DNA from: Holothuria scabra
Lineage: Eukaryota; Echinodermata; Holothuroidea; Aspidochirotida; Holothuriidae
Reading direction: 5' to 3'
DNA: 64,000 nucleotides
Assembly: GCA_037179385.1 (NCBI GenBank)
Contig: CM074188.1
Span: 17,191,318-17,255,317 of the forward strand
Below, in pieces: positions 1 to 10,483 of the stretch. Position 1 is the first letter of the stretch, and each line of letters begins with the position of its first letter. The translations under genes were made by a program, and so were the position numbers. Below the pieces are notes generated by a model. That model saw only the letters and a list, made by a program, of their open reading frames with translations, ran no database searches and had not been told where the DNA came from.

Positions 1-3000
1 AAACAGACAAGCCTCTCCTTGGCACATAGCCTTTGTGAAAGAGAGACACATGCCTGCCAAACTTGTAGAATAAGTTGGTCTTGCACTGAAGGATAAGAAA
101 AATATTACTCCAATAAACCTCCCACAGTTAAACCTTCAAGACTAATGCTACCAGAGTTGAAAATCCCATCATTTTTCAATTTGGAAAAGGCCAAAAATCT
201 CCCCTCCTTGACGCTGGCAAAACTCCCAACGTTGGAAATCTTGATCTGGGGGCTGTGGACAGGAGACTGGTCTTCACCACACTGTTAATTTGAATCAGTG
301 TCTCAGAGCTGTACAACATGCATTTAAGTATATGCCCTGCAACAATGGTTCATTCTCACAGCAGTAATACCAAGAAAAATTGACATGTTGAAACATTGTG
401 AAAAAGGACATGCAGTTACCTAATACAGTGCAAAAAAATTTATTACACCTTAAAGCCACAATGAATCACTGGCTGTTTGTCTCAAAGTCCCAGTTTTGTC
501 AAAGAAGAATTTTTCTACTTTTGGCCCACATTTTAAAGTGACAGGAAATTAATTGTGAATCTTTCATCATCAGGTATGATTTACATAAAGCCCTATAGGA
601 AAACTTTTTGCATCTGACAGCATACACCTTCATTGTCACCTTGTCTTGTTTACCCACGGAAACGGTCTATCATGATTCTGCCAAAACAGACACTTTAGTG
701 GTTGCAGTTTGATTTATTTGATTTTAATGAAAGTTGGTGTCTTTTGTTCTTTCTCTTTCATACTTCACCGTCCTGTCCAATAGAGTTCATCATCAGATTA
801 TATCAAAATTAGTGCTTCTTGGTTTTAACGACCATCTGACACAAGAGATATACTTCTAGGAATATTTTGTCTGACCACTAAACACAGTCGTAAAAACGTT
901 TAAACAATTTGTCATCATAAGATACAGCCTGACAGTAGCAGAAACAAACTTTTCCTTTTTTCTTTTGGACCACCCTGTGATGTAAAGCATATCTTTTTTT
1001 GGTAGTTCTATGGTGAGTAATGAGAATCATCATCCCCAAATACAACTTTTCTTGGAAGATCTTGATAAGGATCCCTAATGTAATTTTTAACATGTTTCTT
1101 TATTCTTCTATACTACCATTGATTAAGACCAGTGACGCAACGAACTTAATTTACAAAATCAGTCTCACAGCCAATCCCCACCCCTCCCCCAGTAACAGAG
1201 ACTGAAGGGGTTTAAATTATAGATGTTGGCTGCATACCACATGAATCAGTCACCTTGAAGACCAAAAACCACATAGATCTTCAGTTGAAAAGTTCATATG
1301 ATTATCTCTGGTAGAGAAGGAATTTCATACATTTCTATTTGCATCCCTCATTTAACATTCAAAATTAATGATTTAAGGCTGCAAAAGTTTCTCAACTGGA
1401 GCAAAAGTTTTTACACAGGCATGTACATTTGCATTATGAAGGACTACAGGAAAAAGAGACTTTTCCTTCTTCTTCTTCTGTCTTCTGTTTTTATAACTGT
1501 TCTTTTTTGTTTTTGGTAGGGTTTTTGAATACTGTGCATTTTTAGTTTCTTACATCAGTAAATTACCAGCCATTTAATTCCTTCTTTTAAACAGGTGTAA
1601 GTTAGGTAGAGTTTCACTGTTCAGTTTCCAATCTAAGGTGTAGCCACTCTGTTGTTGATTTTGAAGTCTTTGAAGTCTTTGGTGTGACCTGTCAAGGAGT
1701 CAAACAACAGACTTCGTTTCTGGAAAGAGAATCTGACGGTCAAGCCCTCTCCTCAAAAGTGACATACTGCAAAACTAAAAAAAAATATAATCAGGGTCAC
1801 AGATACTTTTCTTTGTTTTAAAAGGAGACAAAAGAATGGCATAAATGTGAGTGTACGACAGGCTTCATCTCAAGGTATTTCACAATTAACTTTTTTCTTA
1901 CACTTAACGAGTTTCAATTTGTACTGAATGAGTTTCGCTCTAGTAAATAAGGTCCTTAGCCTTCCTGATGCTCAAAACATTAAACTGTACTGAATAATTC
2001 TTCAGTTTTCAGTAAAAATAAGACAAAGAGCCATCACAGGGATATCATCTCATGTGATACCATATCCCAGCATCTCAGTAACCAATGGAGAATGGAGTTG
2101 CATAAATGAGACTGCCATCAGTAGCCTTGATCACAAAATTTTCTTGAGATCTTAATTAAACTCTGAATACATTGTTCAAGATATTAAAAATGAATGTTAG
2201 CTCTGTTCAATCTACCCTCATTCATATTAAAGAAATTCAAACTTTGTTTAATGTTATTACATTTCTTTGAACTCATAAATTAAAGCTAAATTAAAGCTAT
2301 ATGCAGTATAAAGAAAACTTTATGCTAAACTAAAAATCCAGTTTCTAGACAAAGAATACAACTCTGGTCAAAGTCGTGTAGGTCGATGGGAAGTGTCTGT
2401 GGATACTGCTTAATAAACATGTTTGACATGAACAATTTACAACCTTAGCACATCTGGTGATGACACCGACTGAACTGGAGTAAATCTTTGGGACAAGTCC
2501 TCAGCTGGGCAGCCTTGTTAACTCTACATGAGATCCTTTTTTATGACGCTTAATGGATATTGGGCAGATATACAACCTGTGCAGTAAACACACAGTATAA
2601 ATCAAGACTAAAGTTTGTTTGTTCAGTTCGTGGTATTGGCTTGTAACTTTCTCGAATTCTCCTGTTTAGATTCAGTGTGATAGCTCCCAATGAGAATGGG
2701 GTTAGAACATGTGTTTGACTATTTCTACCCAAGAATGTGCCAGTTTTATAGAGCACTGATCATAAACATGTCACATGACATAGTCTAACCTTCTCTCCCC
2801 TTGTATCTTGACTATCTGACAGTTTTAGGTGCCAAAGAATCAGGATGAGGTTTTGATTTGAGTAAATTATCACTACTAGTTGTACTTTAAACAGGCATGT
2901 AGGGGAGAAGTTCTCACAGTGGCTTCTTATAATAAGTTGGGGGTGAATTACTGTAAAGTTATATTGCAGAGTGCACTATCAGGTGTGTCACAGAACAACT

Positions 3001-3687
3001 GATAAAACTTCATATGCATCTTTAGCCACACACTGAAATGGTCCAATATTTGTAATCATGTACCATTCATCACTAGCTAGTTATTCGATCCTGGTAAGAT
3101 ATGGACAGATAGTTTATCGAATTTTCTTCTGTTCTGAAGCATTCATCATCGACTTTGGCAAGAATGTCACCTGTAACATGACATGAAAATTGAAGGCAGC
3201 TGACACACATGATAATGTTCTATTGGATTTGAAAACACTTTTTATCCTAAATTTTCCCAGCCCCCCCCCCTCCCATCTGCAGCATCCATTACACTATTAA
3301 AGGGACCCAGTGGCCTGGAGAAAGAAGCATACATTTAAATTTAGTGAGAATGAATTTTTCTCAGTATGATGAAATGTAGTCTGAGTATTGTGTTGCTACA
3401 GTATTTGTCAGTTCAAGTTTGGTTGTGATTTGTCAGATGTGCAAATACACATTGAAAGGACAGCTTGAACAAGTAAGGTCAAAGGCCAGGCTACACGTAG
3501 GCTATTATCTACCCTATACTCCTACAAATTCAAAGAAAAAATTTTGAAGTCATTGTAGTGTATCCAGGTACTATAATTCATCAATGGCTCATTTAAAGAC
3601 AGACTCTCATCTTCCCAGTATAATTTTTGTAAAGGGGTGGCATAGTTGGGGGAGGTTTTTTTTGGGGTGAAGGGTAGAGGTATTTTT

Positions 3688-3707
3688 GGGGGGGGAGGGT
3701 AAGGGGG
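3688..3707 (+). other. G-quadruplex-type tract
   Basis: Four G runs of at least three bases are separated by loops of one to three bases, fitting the G3+N1-7 quadruplex pattern. More G runs lie just upstream (3664-3680). Folding is inferred, not shown. Confidence 0.5.
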
Positions 3708-4270
3708 TGATTTTTTTCCCTTTTAAATGTCACACTCAACAAGCTCAGACATTTTTCGAGACAGTGTAAATTAAGTTTCACCTGTTTCTGTTTTTCAGTA
3801 AAAATCTTGTCTTTGAGCAGTGCAACAATAAAATCCTTTCAAGCACAGTACCCCATCATCCTTAGTTGCATACATTGAATTGACACATTCCTTCACACAC
3901 CAGTAAATGTATATGTGAATTCAGTGCTGCAATTAGCATTATATAAAATACCAAACAATTTTAGAAGCCACTGAGAAAAGTTTTAATTGAGAGCCTGCAG
4001 TTATAGGCTGTGTCAGATGTTCCCCCTCCTCCACTAGTTTTTCCATCACCTAGCTGCTATACATTCAGTTGTAATCCTCTGCAGGGGAGAACCATGGAAG
4101 AACCATACCCTGATGTGGTATAGCTCAATTTGGACATATTTTTTTATGAGATTTTGGGGGTCATGGCCCCCAATTGCTGAAGGTCACAAAATAAATTTTA
4201 AGTTGCTTTTATTACATTTCGGATATTCTTTGGCTCAATTATTACTATTATTATTAATTAAAGTTGCAAA

Positions 4271-4950
4271 GCTTCCGGGGACTTCTTCCCCTGTACCCCC
4301 ACATTAACAATAACCTGTAGGAGATTTTACTTTCCCCCTTCAAAAGTTAAAACAAATTTTTTTGCAAGCTATCTTTCTTTTTCAAATTATCTTCCTTCTT
4401 CTCAAATCAGGGCCTTGTAAACATACTGAGCTAGGGACATGTCCCCAGTCCCCTAATTGGCCCCAATAACACACATTTGCCTTAGTAATAATGTCCCTTT
4501 TGGGATGATTAATAATACCTATACAAAGGTACTCTTTTGCTTCCGTTAAGTCCACTAAAAAGCCTAAAATGTCGGAGCTTCCAGGGGCTTGTTGCGGGCC
4601 CCTGGACCCCACGCATATTGCCTCAGGATTGCAAATAAAACTCTCTATTGATAAAATGCCCCAGAACACTTTGGATTTCTAAAAAATGCCCTGTCTCAAA
4701 TTATCAATCACATGTTCAATTTTGAGTAGCTTCAACATTTTGTCTTTGCCCCCTAAAATTACTGTAAAGTATGTTTCCCCTTATAATCAAATGCTATAGT
4801 ACTTCACAATTCCACACTCGCCCCTTACCTCACCCCACTCCTGAATTAAATTCATAGTTTAGGTTCCTTAATTTGAATGTGTTTTTCGACCATTTTAAAG
4901 CCTCTCAAATCACTAAAATCACCAGGGGCCGTTGAGCGGGCCCCTGGACC
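4271..4950. repeat. Three related GC-rich hairpin segments
   Basis: At 4581-4605 CCAGGGGC and GCCCCTGG form a perfect inverted repeat with a 9-base loop. At 4922-4947 CCAGGGGCC and GGCCCCTGG do the same. A decayed version is at about 4275-4295. Each is followed by a similar GTACCC/GGACCC sequence, and the three lie about 310-340 bp apart in the same orientation. Diverged copies of one repeat unit are likely. The family is not recognised. Confidence 0.45.
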
Positions 4951-5643
4951 CTACGTCAATGGGGTTTTGAGCGAAGCCTTACGACGTCACCACTATGTCG
5001 GCTGCGGAAACTTGTGGCCCCCAATAAAAAACATCTTCCAAGGCCTATATAAGCTGACCCATCAGGGTCTACTCCGATAGTTCTCTAGAACCTGCCATGT
5101 GTTTGCCTGTTATCCCCTATCTGAAGATAGTATTATTTATGCAGTTTCCCCTTGACTGAAGTTGATTTGTTATACATGATACTTCAAGTACAAAAAAAGA
5201 ATGGAGGAATGTTTCTTGAGTATGTTTACTTAATATTTTTAAATTCTCTAATGTTCTTACATGACAACATATTTTCTGTTTCCTGTGACTTTGAGGTCCT
5301 GTTTATAAATGTTTGTCCTTAATTGAAAGAAAAAATGCCCTGATCGTATCAATAAACTCACTAAATCAAGCCCTATATGTGAACTTAAATGTTGTCTCCT
5401 GTCATAACCTACAAAATATATATCAGCAGTTCATTTTATCTCTCAGCCCTAAAGTTTTATTTTCTTTTGACAACTTTCTGTATGCAGACTCAAGCTCATA
5501 GCCGTAGGGAAGTGGACATCCCCCCCCCCCCCGAATAATAAACCTCGAAAAAAAAATTTTTTACCCTCTCCTAAAATATGTTTTCTGCCCTTCAGAACCA
5601 GATTTGGTGCATGGCTCACACAAAATGTACTGGATAGATAACA

Positions 5644-5648
5644 CTTAG
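5644..5648 (+). repeat. Target site duplication, left (CTTAG)
   Basis: CTTAG directly abuts the first base of the 5' LTR and is repeated at 13716-13720 directly after the 3' LTR. Five bases is a usual BEL/Pao target duplication length. Confidence 0.9.
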
Positions 5649-6466
5649 TGTAGTGTAAATTCTAGAAAAGGCAAGAACTAGATTTGTATTCTTTAATAAG
5701 CATACCTGAACCATTTAGCAAAGTCTAGAATTTTCTTATAGTTTCTGGAAGAAGGTGGAATGTTCTAGATTTCCTTTACATAGGTATTCATGCTGGTAAC
5801 TTCTGGGTCCTTCAGGAGTTTTCTGGAATGTTCCTATAGTAGTAAATCTCAATTGTTCTAGAACCTTCTGTAATGTTCTTAAATTTTATGATATATATTT
5901 AAGAGCCTCCCAGCCTCTGGATCAGAAGGCTACAAGTTGTCAAAGAGAAAGTGTCTAAGCAGTGATTTGCTGATTGTGTGCTGTACCAGAGGATTTGAGG
6001 AGGCATTATTCTTTGTACAAGAAAAGAAAAGAAAAGAAAAGAAAGGAAAGAAAAGAAAATTAAGAAAATTAAAAGGAAGAAGAGGAAAGAGTTGAAAGTT
6101 TGAAGTTGAAGTTTCAGCTGAGGTTTAAGTGAAGCATTACTTCAGCAAGGAGTCTACAGAAGTGCCTATACGTATTGTCAAGTGCCTAGAAATTGTGTGA
6201 GTGGACTCTACGTAAAAAAGGGACTTCGAAGTGTAAGTAGGAGAGCTTTGTATGCTTATCGCTACTGTAATTTCCATGGGAAATAAGTATCTACCGTAGG
6301 GAATAGATCTCCTGTGGACTGCATTTTTGAGATAGCAGGACATTTTGTCAACTACTTGTGAGCGTATGTATGCTTGTTAGACTCCTGTTGTAAAGAGAAA
6401 TAAAACAGAAGACGTTGACTTGTCACAAAGACTTTGTCTGCTCATTTTTTGGTTTCGGCCATTACA
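5649..6466 (+). repeat. BEL element 5' LTR
   Basis: 818 bp, starting TGTAG and ending TTACA. It contains a TATA-like run (about 5892-5902), an (AAAAG)n purine tract at about 6020-6060 and an AATAAA signal at 6399-6404, consistent with U3-R-U5 order. It matches 12898-13715 at a constant offset of 7249 bases with one difference found by eye. The antisense open frame at 6137-6343 recurs in the other LTR only because the LTRs are duplicates. Confidence 0.95.
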
Positions 6467-6615
6467 TCGGTACAAAGAATAGTCTTCAAGGAAATCAGTA
6501 GTCTGCAGGAATCACAGACGAACCATCATGTCACATATCAGCCTAAGGGATTACCCTGACCTGAAGACCAGAGAAACCCTCTGAGGGTACCAGACACAGG
6601 CAAGTAAGCAAAATA
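6467..6615 (+). other. BEL element leader between 5' LTR and gag
   Basis: This 149-bp stretch should contain the primer binding site and packaging signal. The first bases after the LTR read TCGGTACAAAGAATAG. I cannot assign a tRNA primer from the sequence alone. Confidence 0.6.
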
Positions 6616-8418
6616 ATGGAATCCGATAGTGTTAAAATGGAAAGACTTGTTACCCTTCGCCGTTCAAGAGGTGGCCACGCTGGCAACATCACACGCAAAT
6701 ACAATGAGCTAAAACAGCTAATAGACTGTAATGCTAAACTGTGTGAAGTAACAGAAATATTGAAAAGGATACAGACTGCCTTTATTGACTTTCAAAAGGT
6801 GCACACTGACTTTATGACACTTGTCAGGGAAGTTTTACCTGACAAAGTCGTGGATGAAGAGGTGCTGTTTCAGGATATAAAGGAAAAGTATGATAATGCA
6901 AAGGAGCAGTACGACAATTTTTCTGAGCAGTGCAGATTGCAGGAAGAAGTCCAGCCTAATGACAGTGCCTCACAGGTTGGGTCACGTGCTACTTCCCACG
7001 TTTCAACAACATCAAGTGCACGAGCTAAGGCAGCGGCAAAGCGAGCTGCCCTCCAAGCAAGGGTCAGAGCTCTGCAGGAACTTCAAGAGTTAGAGCTTGG
7101 TCAGCTACAAATAGAACAGAAAAGGAAGAAACTTGAACTGAAGGCAGAATTAGACGCTGCTGCAGCAGAAGAAGAAGTTCTGGCCAGGTTTGCAGGAGAA
7201 TCTGATCATATAACTAAGGGATCTAAGGTCAGTTGTAATCTTGTTCATGATTGTTCCGATAAATCTCTAACTTCTTCGCATTATTCTAACTCTAAGCATG
7301 TTGTTGATAAAGAGAGCAAACCTGTCAATGTAAAGTTGCAGTGTGGGGAGGTATGTGATTCACCTAGGCCTGCCTATACTAAAGCCTACCAGGAATTGGG
7401 GGACCCCATGGATAAAAATACAACTAGTCAGGCCAGGAAATTACCTATGACACATAATTTAACTGGTGTGAAGCCTAATGTTGCAGGGGTGTCAGTACTT
7501 AACCCAATGGCACCTGAGTGGAAGGAGTCATCGGTGTCTAATAGTAGCCCTACACCCATAGAATCCCAGCTCATGATTCATCAAATGATTGATGCAATTC
7601 GGCTTCCTAAAACTAGCCTAATGACCTTTGATGGAGACCCTATGCAGTACTGGGAGTTCACAAATGCCTTTAATAGCATTGTAGATAATTCTAATGTTAA
7701 AGATAGTGACAAACTAACTAGGTTGTTTGAGTACTGCACAGGCAGGGCATTAAAGGTTATAAAACCATGTGCACTGATGAACCCAACAGAAGGTTATAAG
7801 AAAGCAAAGGACCTCCTGAAACAAAGGTTTGGCAATGACTTCTCCATCTGTAAGGCATGGGTCTCTAAGATAACCGAGGGTCCGCCCCTGAAGCCCAACA
7901 ATGGTGAAGCCCTTCAGGATTTTGCAGATGATGTTAGGTGTTGTATGGAAACACTTAAGGCTATGAATAGGCTTAAAGAGGTTGATTCACAAGACAGAAT
8001 GGTTAAGATATTAACAAGACTCCCAATGTACCTCCAAACTAGGTGGAGGAAGGAAGCTTACAGGTCCCGGGAAAGGAATGGTGAGTACCCTAGCTTTGAT
8101 CAATTTGTGAAGTTCCTTCACTGTGTTGCTGGGGAGGCTAATGACCCAGTGTTTGGAAATGTAGGGATACCCTTTAGGGATGCCAAAGAAAGAGGGAAAC
8201 CTACACAGTTCAAGAAAAGGGGGTCAAGCTTCAATGTCGAAGCTAGAGAAAGTACCATCTCTCAGAAAGATCCAGAGTCAAAGGGTAAGGCTGCCAATTT
8301 CAGGCAAACCAGGCGTGCAGATTTAAACTGCAGAATATGTGGTAGTGGCAATCACAGGGTGATTAATTGTGACAAATTCAAAGAAAATGACCCCGGAGAG
8401 GAGGTTAGAGGTGGCTAA
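6616..8418 (+). CDS. gag: BEL/Pao Gag polyprotein (capsid/nucleocapsid)
   Basis: 600 codons, the structural protein that forms the retrotransposon particle and packages its RNA. The N-terminal ~110 residues follow the BEL Gag pattern (basic start with an ITRKYNEL segment). Residues ~130-195 are an Ala/Glu/Lys-rich predicted coiled coil, and 200-320 are low complexity. Residues ~330-512 match the DUF1759 retrotransposon Gag region (FDGDPMQYWEF near its start). A CCHC zinc knuckle (C-x2-C-x4-H-x4-C) lies at ~572-585. The ATG at 6616 is the first start after the leader and precedes the conserved N-terminus. The frame ends 33 residues after the knuckle begins, in sequence that in related elements runs straight into a second zinc knuckle and pol. 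Here that continuation is in the +1 frame, overlapping from 8369. The breakpoint lies in an A-rich run at about 8366-8372. Confidence 0.92.
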   Translation: MESDSVKMERLVTLRRSRGGHAGNITRKYNELKQLIDCNAKLCEVTEILKRIQTAFIDFQKVHTDFMTLVREVLPDKVVDEEVLFQDIKEKYDNAKEQYDNFSEQCRLQEEVQPNDSASQVGSRATSHVSTTSSARAKAAAKRAALQARVRALQELQELELGQLQIEQKRKKLELKAELDAAAAEEEVLARFAGESDHITKGSKVSCNLVHDCSDKSLTSSHYSNSKHVVDKESKPVNVKLQCGEVCDSPRPAYTKAYQELGDPMDKNTTSQARKLPMTHNLTGVKPNVAGVSVLNPMAPEWKESSVSNSSPTPIESQLMIHQMIDAIRLPKTSLMTFDGDPMQYWEFTNAFNSIVDNSNVKDSDKLTRLFEYCTGRALKVIKPCALMNPTEGYKKAKDLLKQRFGNDFSICKAWVSKITEGPPLKPNNGEALQDFADDVRCCMETLKAMNRLKEVDSQDRMVKILTRLPMYLQTRWRKEAYRSRERNGEYPSFDQFVKFLHCVAGEANDPVFGNVGIPFRDAKERGKPTQFKKRGSSFNVEARESTISQKDPESKGKAANFRQTRRADLNCRICGSGNHRVINCDKFKENDPGEEVRGG

Positions 8419-10483
8419 AGAAAAGAGACTATGTTTTAACTGCCTAGACTTCAGCAACCATGTTTCAAGGAGATGTAGGATACAAAAGGCTTGTGATGAG
8501 GATGACTGTGGAGAAATGCATTCATCTTTGCTGCACCAAGCTATGCTTGCTGCCAGAAAAAGATATCTGAAGGAAGGTGAACAGGTGGTTAAAGGGGAAG
8601 AAGTAAAGTCGCCGGATAATCAGGTTGATGCTAAGAGCTATGCTTGTGAGCAATCAGATGTGGCAAATTCAAAGATAGCTCTTCCGATCGTTTCAGTGTA
8701 TATACGGGGAAAGGGTCAAACTGAATACATACACACACATGCCTTGCTTGATCCAGGAAGTAACAGAACATTCTGTTCCATTGACCTGATAGAAAGGCTG
8801 AAACTGCGTGGACACAAAACCACTCTGTCTTTAGAGACCCTAAATGAGGGGAGGAATGCTACTGCTGTTGAAGTGTCCCTGGAAGTGACAGCGATCAAGG
8901 GGTCAACGAGAGGGGGCAAGATAGTCAAGCTTCCAAAGGTGTATGCTATATCCAACTTTCCCAAGCTAAGAAATAGTGTGCCATCTAGGGCAGATGTCAT
9001 GAAATGGGATCACCTCAAAGACTTGAAGGTACCACAGGTGAGTGACTCAGGTGTTACCCTACTCATCGGTCAAGACATTCCAGATGCCCTCATTCCCCTT
9101 GAAGTGAGACACGGAAGACATGGTGAACCGTATGCCACTAGAACAGTGCTGGGATGGACACTGAATGGTCCCTTGAGAAGTGATAATTTGGATAAGTCTG
9201 TTGTCTGCAATTTTGTCCAAGCTAATCAGGCTGCAGATGCGGGTCTGGAGGCTCAAGTTGAACGCTTCTGGAAATTAGATGTAGGACAGACTTTAGCCGG
9301 AGATCTCACAGAAATGTCCCAAGATGATAAGAGAGTACTGAAGATATGGAACGAATCCATCAAGCTCAAAAACAGCCATTACGAGATGGACATACCATTC
9401 AAGAACACACCACCTGACTTCCCAGACAATAAAATCATGGCTGAGAAACGATTGCAGAATCTTGGAAGGAGACTAGGGAAGAATCCTGATCTTTACAAAC
9501 GTTATAAGGCAGGCATAGAAGACTTGGTTCTACAGGGCTATGCAGAGAGGGTTCCTGAAGGTAAACTAAACAACGAGAATGAAATAAAATGGTATCTTCC
9601 TCACCACAGTGTTATGAATCCGAACAAACCAGAAAAGCTTCGAATTGTCTTCGACTGTGCCGCTGAATATCAGGGGAAATCTTTGAACAAGCAGGTGCTT
9701 CAAGGTCCCGATATGACAAACAAGTTGATTGGAGTGCTCTTGAGGTTCAGAGAAGACCAAGTAGCTGTTATGGGAGACATAGAAGCTATGTTTTATCAGG
9801 TGAAAGTTTCTCCACAACACAGAGACGCTCTGAGATTCTTATGGTGGAAAGATGGTAATTTAAGCCTTCAGCCAGAGACGTATAGGATGGCAGTACATCT
9901 GTTTGGAGGAATATGGAGCCCGAGCTGTGCGAGTTTTGCTCTAAAACGTACTGCTGAAGATCACAAAGATGGGTTTGACCCACACACCATTCAAACTGTA
10001 ATGGAGAACTTTTATGCCGATGACTGTCTCAAGTCTGTAGCCTCTGTAGAACAAGCTAAGAGACTGGTTAGAGAGCGGTGCCGGCTGTTGTCACTAGGGG
10101 GCTTTAGGCTGACAAAGTGGATTTCCAACAACAAGGAAGTAATAGAATCTATTCCTCCGAAAGACCGAGCAAAGGATGTCAAAGATCTAGACCTTGATTC
10201 GACAGCATTACCAATAGAAAGGGCCTTGGGAGTGCAATGGGACACGCATGAGGACATGTTTGGCATCAAGATAAAACCAAAGGAGGTTACTCTTACCAGG
10301 AGAGGTCTGCTCAGGATAGTCAGCTCTGTGTATGACCCACTGGGACTCGTATGCCCGTACGTTTTGCTAGCAAAGAAGATATTTCAAGATGAGTGCAAAC
10401 GACATAAGGGATGGGACGATGATATGGAAGCAGAGAATGTCAGGCAATGGAAAATATGGCTGAATGATTTACCTGAGCCTTGA
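8369..10483 (+). CDS. pol: BEL/Pao Pol, first segment: zinc knuckle, protease, reverse transcriptase
   Basis: 704 codons in the +1 frame relative to gag, overlapping it by 50 bp. The start given is the first ATG in this frame; in BEL elements this region is normally continuous with gag. It opens with a second cysteine cluster (CFNC...H...C, residues ~22-36). An aspartic protease centres on LLDPGSN at ~126-132 (catalytic D128, with P where retropepsins usually have S or T). Reverse transcriptase spans ~390-600, with KLRIVFD, GDIEAMFYQV and the catalytic YADD at residues 549-552 (10013-10024). RT copies the element RNA into DNA in cytoplasmic particles. The frame stops at 10483, just after WLNDLP, where related proteins continue into RNase H. 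That continuation is present in another frame, so a single-base break at about 10475-10482 is likely. Confidence 0.92.
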   Translation: MTNSKKMTPERRLEVAKEKRLCFNCLDFSNHVSRRCRIQKACDEDDCGEMHSSLLHQAMLAARKRYLKEGEQVVKGEEVKSPDNQVDAKSYACEQSDVANSKIALPIVSVYIRGKGQTEYIHTHALLDPGSNRTFCSIDLIERLKLRGHKTTLSLETLNEGRNATAVEVSLEVTAIKGSTRGGKIVKLPKVYAISNFPKLRNSVPSRADVMKWDHLKDLKVPQVSDSGVTLLIGQDIPDALIPLEVRHGRHGEPYATRTVLGWTLNGPLRSDNLDKSVVCNFVQANQAADAGLEAQVERFWKLDVGQTLAGDLTEMSQDDKRVLKIWNESIKLKNSHYEMDIPFKNTPPDFPDNKIMAEKRLQNLGRRLGKNPDLYKRYKAGIEDLVLQGYAERVPEGKLNNENEIKWYLPHHSVMNPNKPEKLRIVFDCAAEYQGKSLNKQVLQGPDMTNKLIGVLLRFREDQVAVMGDIEAMFYQVKVSPQHRDALRFLWWKDGNLSLQPETYRMAVHLFGGIWSPSCASFALKRTAEDHKDGFDPHTIQTVMENFYADDCLKSVASVEQAKRLVRERCRLLSLGGFRLTKWISNNKEVIESIPPKDRAKDVKDLDLDSTALPIERALGVQWDTHEDMFGIKIKPKEVTLTRRGLLRIVSSVYDPLGLVCPYVLLAKKIFQDECKRHKGWDDDMEAENVRQWKIWLNDLPEP

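Larger units (their letters stand above)
1..5648. other. Non-coding stretch left of the BEL element
   Basis: I see no supportable gene here. The open frames are short, lack recognisable domains and have no codon-like pattern. Local structure includes a G-rich tract at 3652-3707, a C10 tract at 3261-3270, a C-run at about 5521-5532, and three related GC-rich hairpin segments between 4.2 and 4.95 kb, listed separately. The rest is ordinary AT-rich sequence. Confidence 0.6.

Noticed and set aside
4801..4830. Possible Trp-Asn-Cys trace of a Wnt exon on the minus strand
   Set aside because: It lies downstream of the Wnt gene's last exon and the surrounding frame is closed and unlike Wnt.
6137..6343. 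Antisense 68-residue frame conserved at 13386-13592
   Set aside because: Perfect conservation is explained by the two LTRs being recent duplicates.
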